The translations under genes were made by a program, and so were the position numbers. DNA of 33,424 bases from JBEKYD01 sp049509915 (GTDB taxonomy: Bacteria > Acidobacteriota > Terriglobia > Bryobacterales > Bryobacteraceae), in the NCBI GenBank assembly GCA_049509915.1, contig JBEKZL010000140.1, positions 1-33,424 of the forward strand. The letters are read 5' to 3'. Below, piece by piece: positions 32,883-33,424 of the stretch. Position 1 is the stretch's first letter, and the number at the start of each line of letters is the position of its first letter. The notes under the pieces are model-generated. The model was not told the DNA's origin. It searched no databases and saw nothing but the letters and a program-made list of their open reading frames with translations.

Positions 32883-33424
32883 TCAGGCGGCGACGGTTTG
32901 GGGTCTGTCAAGGCAACATTGTTTGAATTTCCTGCCGCTGCCGCAGGGGCAACGGTCGTTGCGGCCGGTTTTGGGGTCGGGGCGGCGATAGGGCTGTTGG
33001 GGAATTTGTGCATTTTTGTGCACGAAATCGGGGTTTTGGGTGGCGGACTGCTGGGCGACGGGTTCCTGAGCGGACTTTGGGAGGGTTGGGGTGGTGCGAC
33101 GCTCCTTCGCGGGAGAAGGGAAAGCGTGGCTGAGGATGAAGATGGCGGCGCGGAGGCGGGCGGAGGCGGAGGATTTCGGGTCCTGGAGGATCTGCTCGAG
33201 AGCCTGGAAGGCCAGCTCAGCGCGGGCGACGGCGCCTTCGCGCAGCATGTCGGCGCGGTCGGTTTGGGCGTCGCGGAGGGCTGTTTCGAAGGCCGGCGAG
33301 GTGTGGCGCCAATTGGCGATGGTGTTGCGGTGAACGCCGGCCTGGTCGGCGGCGGCATTGAGGTTGGCGCCGTTCAAGAGGGCGTCGATAACCTGGAGCT
33401 GAGGAGCGTCGAGGGCGGAATCGG
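32883..33424 (-). CDS. HTH protein with C-terminal SEC-C zinc motif, 5' end outside the window
   Basis: The frame is open to the window edge; the first visible residues DSALDAPQLQVIDALLNGANLNAAADQ run into the HTH, so the start (a TTG at 33377 is possible but internal) lies outside. The N-terminal part (AAADQAGVHRNTIANWRHTSPAFETALRD) is a helix-turn-helix of the phBC6A51/transposase-like type. A helical segment follows (AELAFQALEQILQDP). The middle is disordered and Gln/Pro-rich. The end is a SEC-C motif, GRNDRCPCGSGRKFKQCC, a zinc-binding module first seen in SecA. HTH plus SEC-C proteins like this are frequent in acidobacterial genomes, often in many copies; their role is unknown. DNA binding is inferred from the HTH. 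Confidence 0.85.
   Translation of the reverse strand, partial: DSALDAPQLQVIDALLNGANLNAAADQAGVHRNTIANWRHTSPAFETALRDAQTDRADMLREGAVARAELAFQALEQILQDPKSSASARLRAAIFILSHAFPSPAKERRTTPTLPKSAQEPVAQQSATQNPDFVHKNAQIPQQPYRRPDPKTGRNDRCPCGSGRKFKQCCLDRPQTVAA

Overview
The window is a high-GC bacterial chromosome segment. Its gene content points to Acidobacteriota, probably a Solibacter/Bryobacter-like lineage: a TMTC-like TPR membrane protein in a surface-sugar cluster, a secreted TPR protein, an M16 peptidase, a CusA-like RND pump, kinase-fold regulators, a PilZ protein, bactofilin, split transhydrogenase genes and an ISKra4 remnant. This placement is inferred from gene families; no rRNA, tRNA or CRISPR was found.

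Layout. 1-5.4 kb: the 3' part of lepA faces two overlapping genes for N-lobe-less pseudokinases. An aldo/keto reductase and a MazEF-type toxin-antitoxin pair follow. 5.4-10.2 kb: an ABC ATPase, a secreted TPR protein, an FmdB-type zinc ribbon, a PilZ protein, a secreted unknown and the C-terminal piece of an ISKra4 transposase. 10.2-15.4 kb: a minus-strand surface-glycan cluster (in transcription order GT2, GT2, DUF2304, TMTC-like GT-C/TPR protein, then a GT4 after an inverted repeat). 15.5-19.5 kb: a small secreted protein with a good terminator, a membrane protein and an M16 peptidase. 19.5-24.1 kb: a long inverted repeat, then an RND pump and its periplasmic adaptor. 24.1-26.3 kb: a lower-GC accessory patch with a gluzincin-like metallopeptidase carrying a zinc ribbon and a BrnTA pair with a frameshifted toxin. 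26.4-29.1 kb: a three-gene transhydrogenase operon whose pntB is damaged. 29.1-33.4 kb: a Cache-type chemoreceptor, bactofilin, a decayed PQQ-propeller gene and an HTH/SEC-C protein cut by the window edge.

The most unusual theme is damage to otherwise well-conserved genes. The M16 gene (3' end), the RND pump (first membrane helix) and pntB (NADP-site loop) each look as if an internal segment of about 60-150 nt was lost. brnT appears to lack one G, and the PQQ gene has an in-frame TGA where a Trp is expected plus a frameshift. These could be real decay or assembly error; the sequence alone cannot decide. The most novel-looking gene pair is the tandem pseudokinases: both lack the kinase N-lobe and the HRD/DFG residues, and they end in different modules, a coiled coil and a zinc ribbon.
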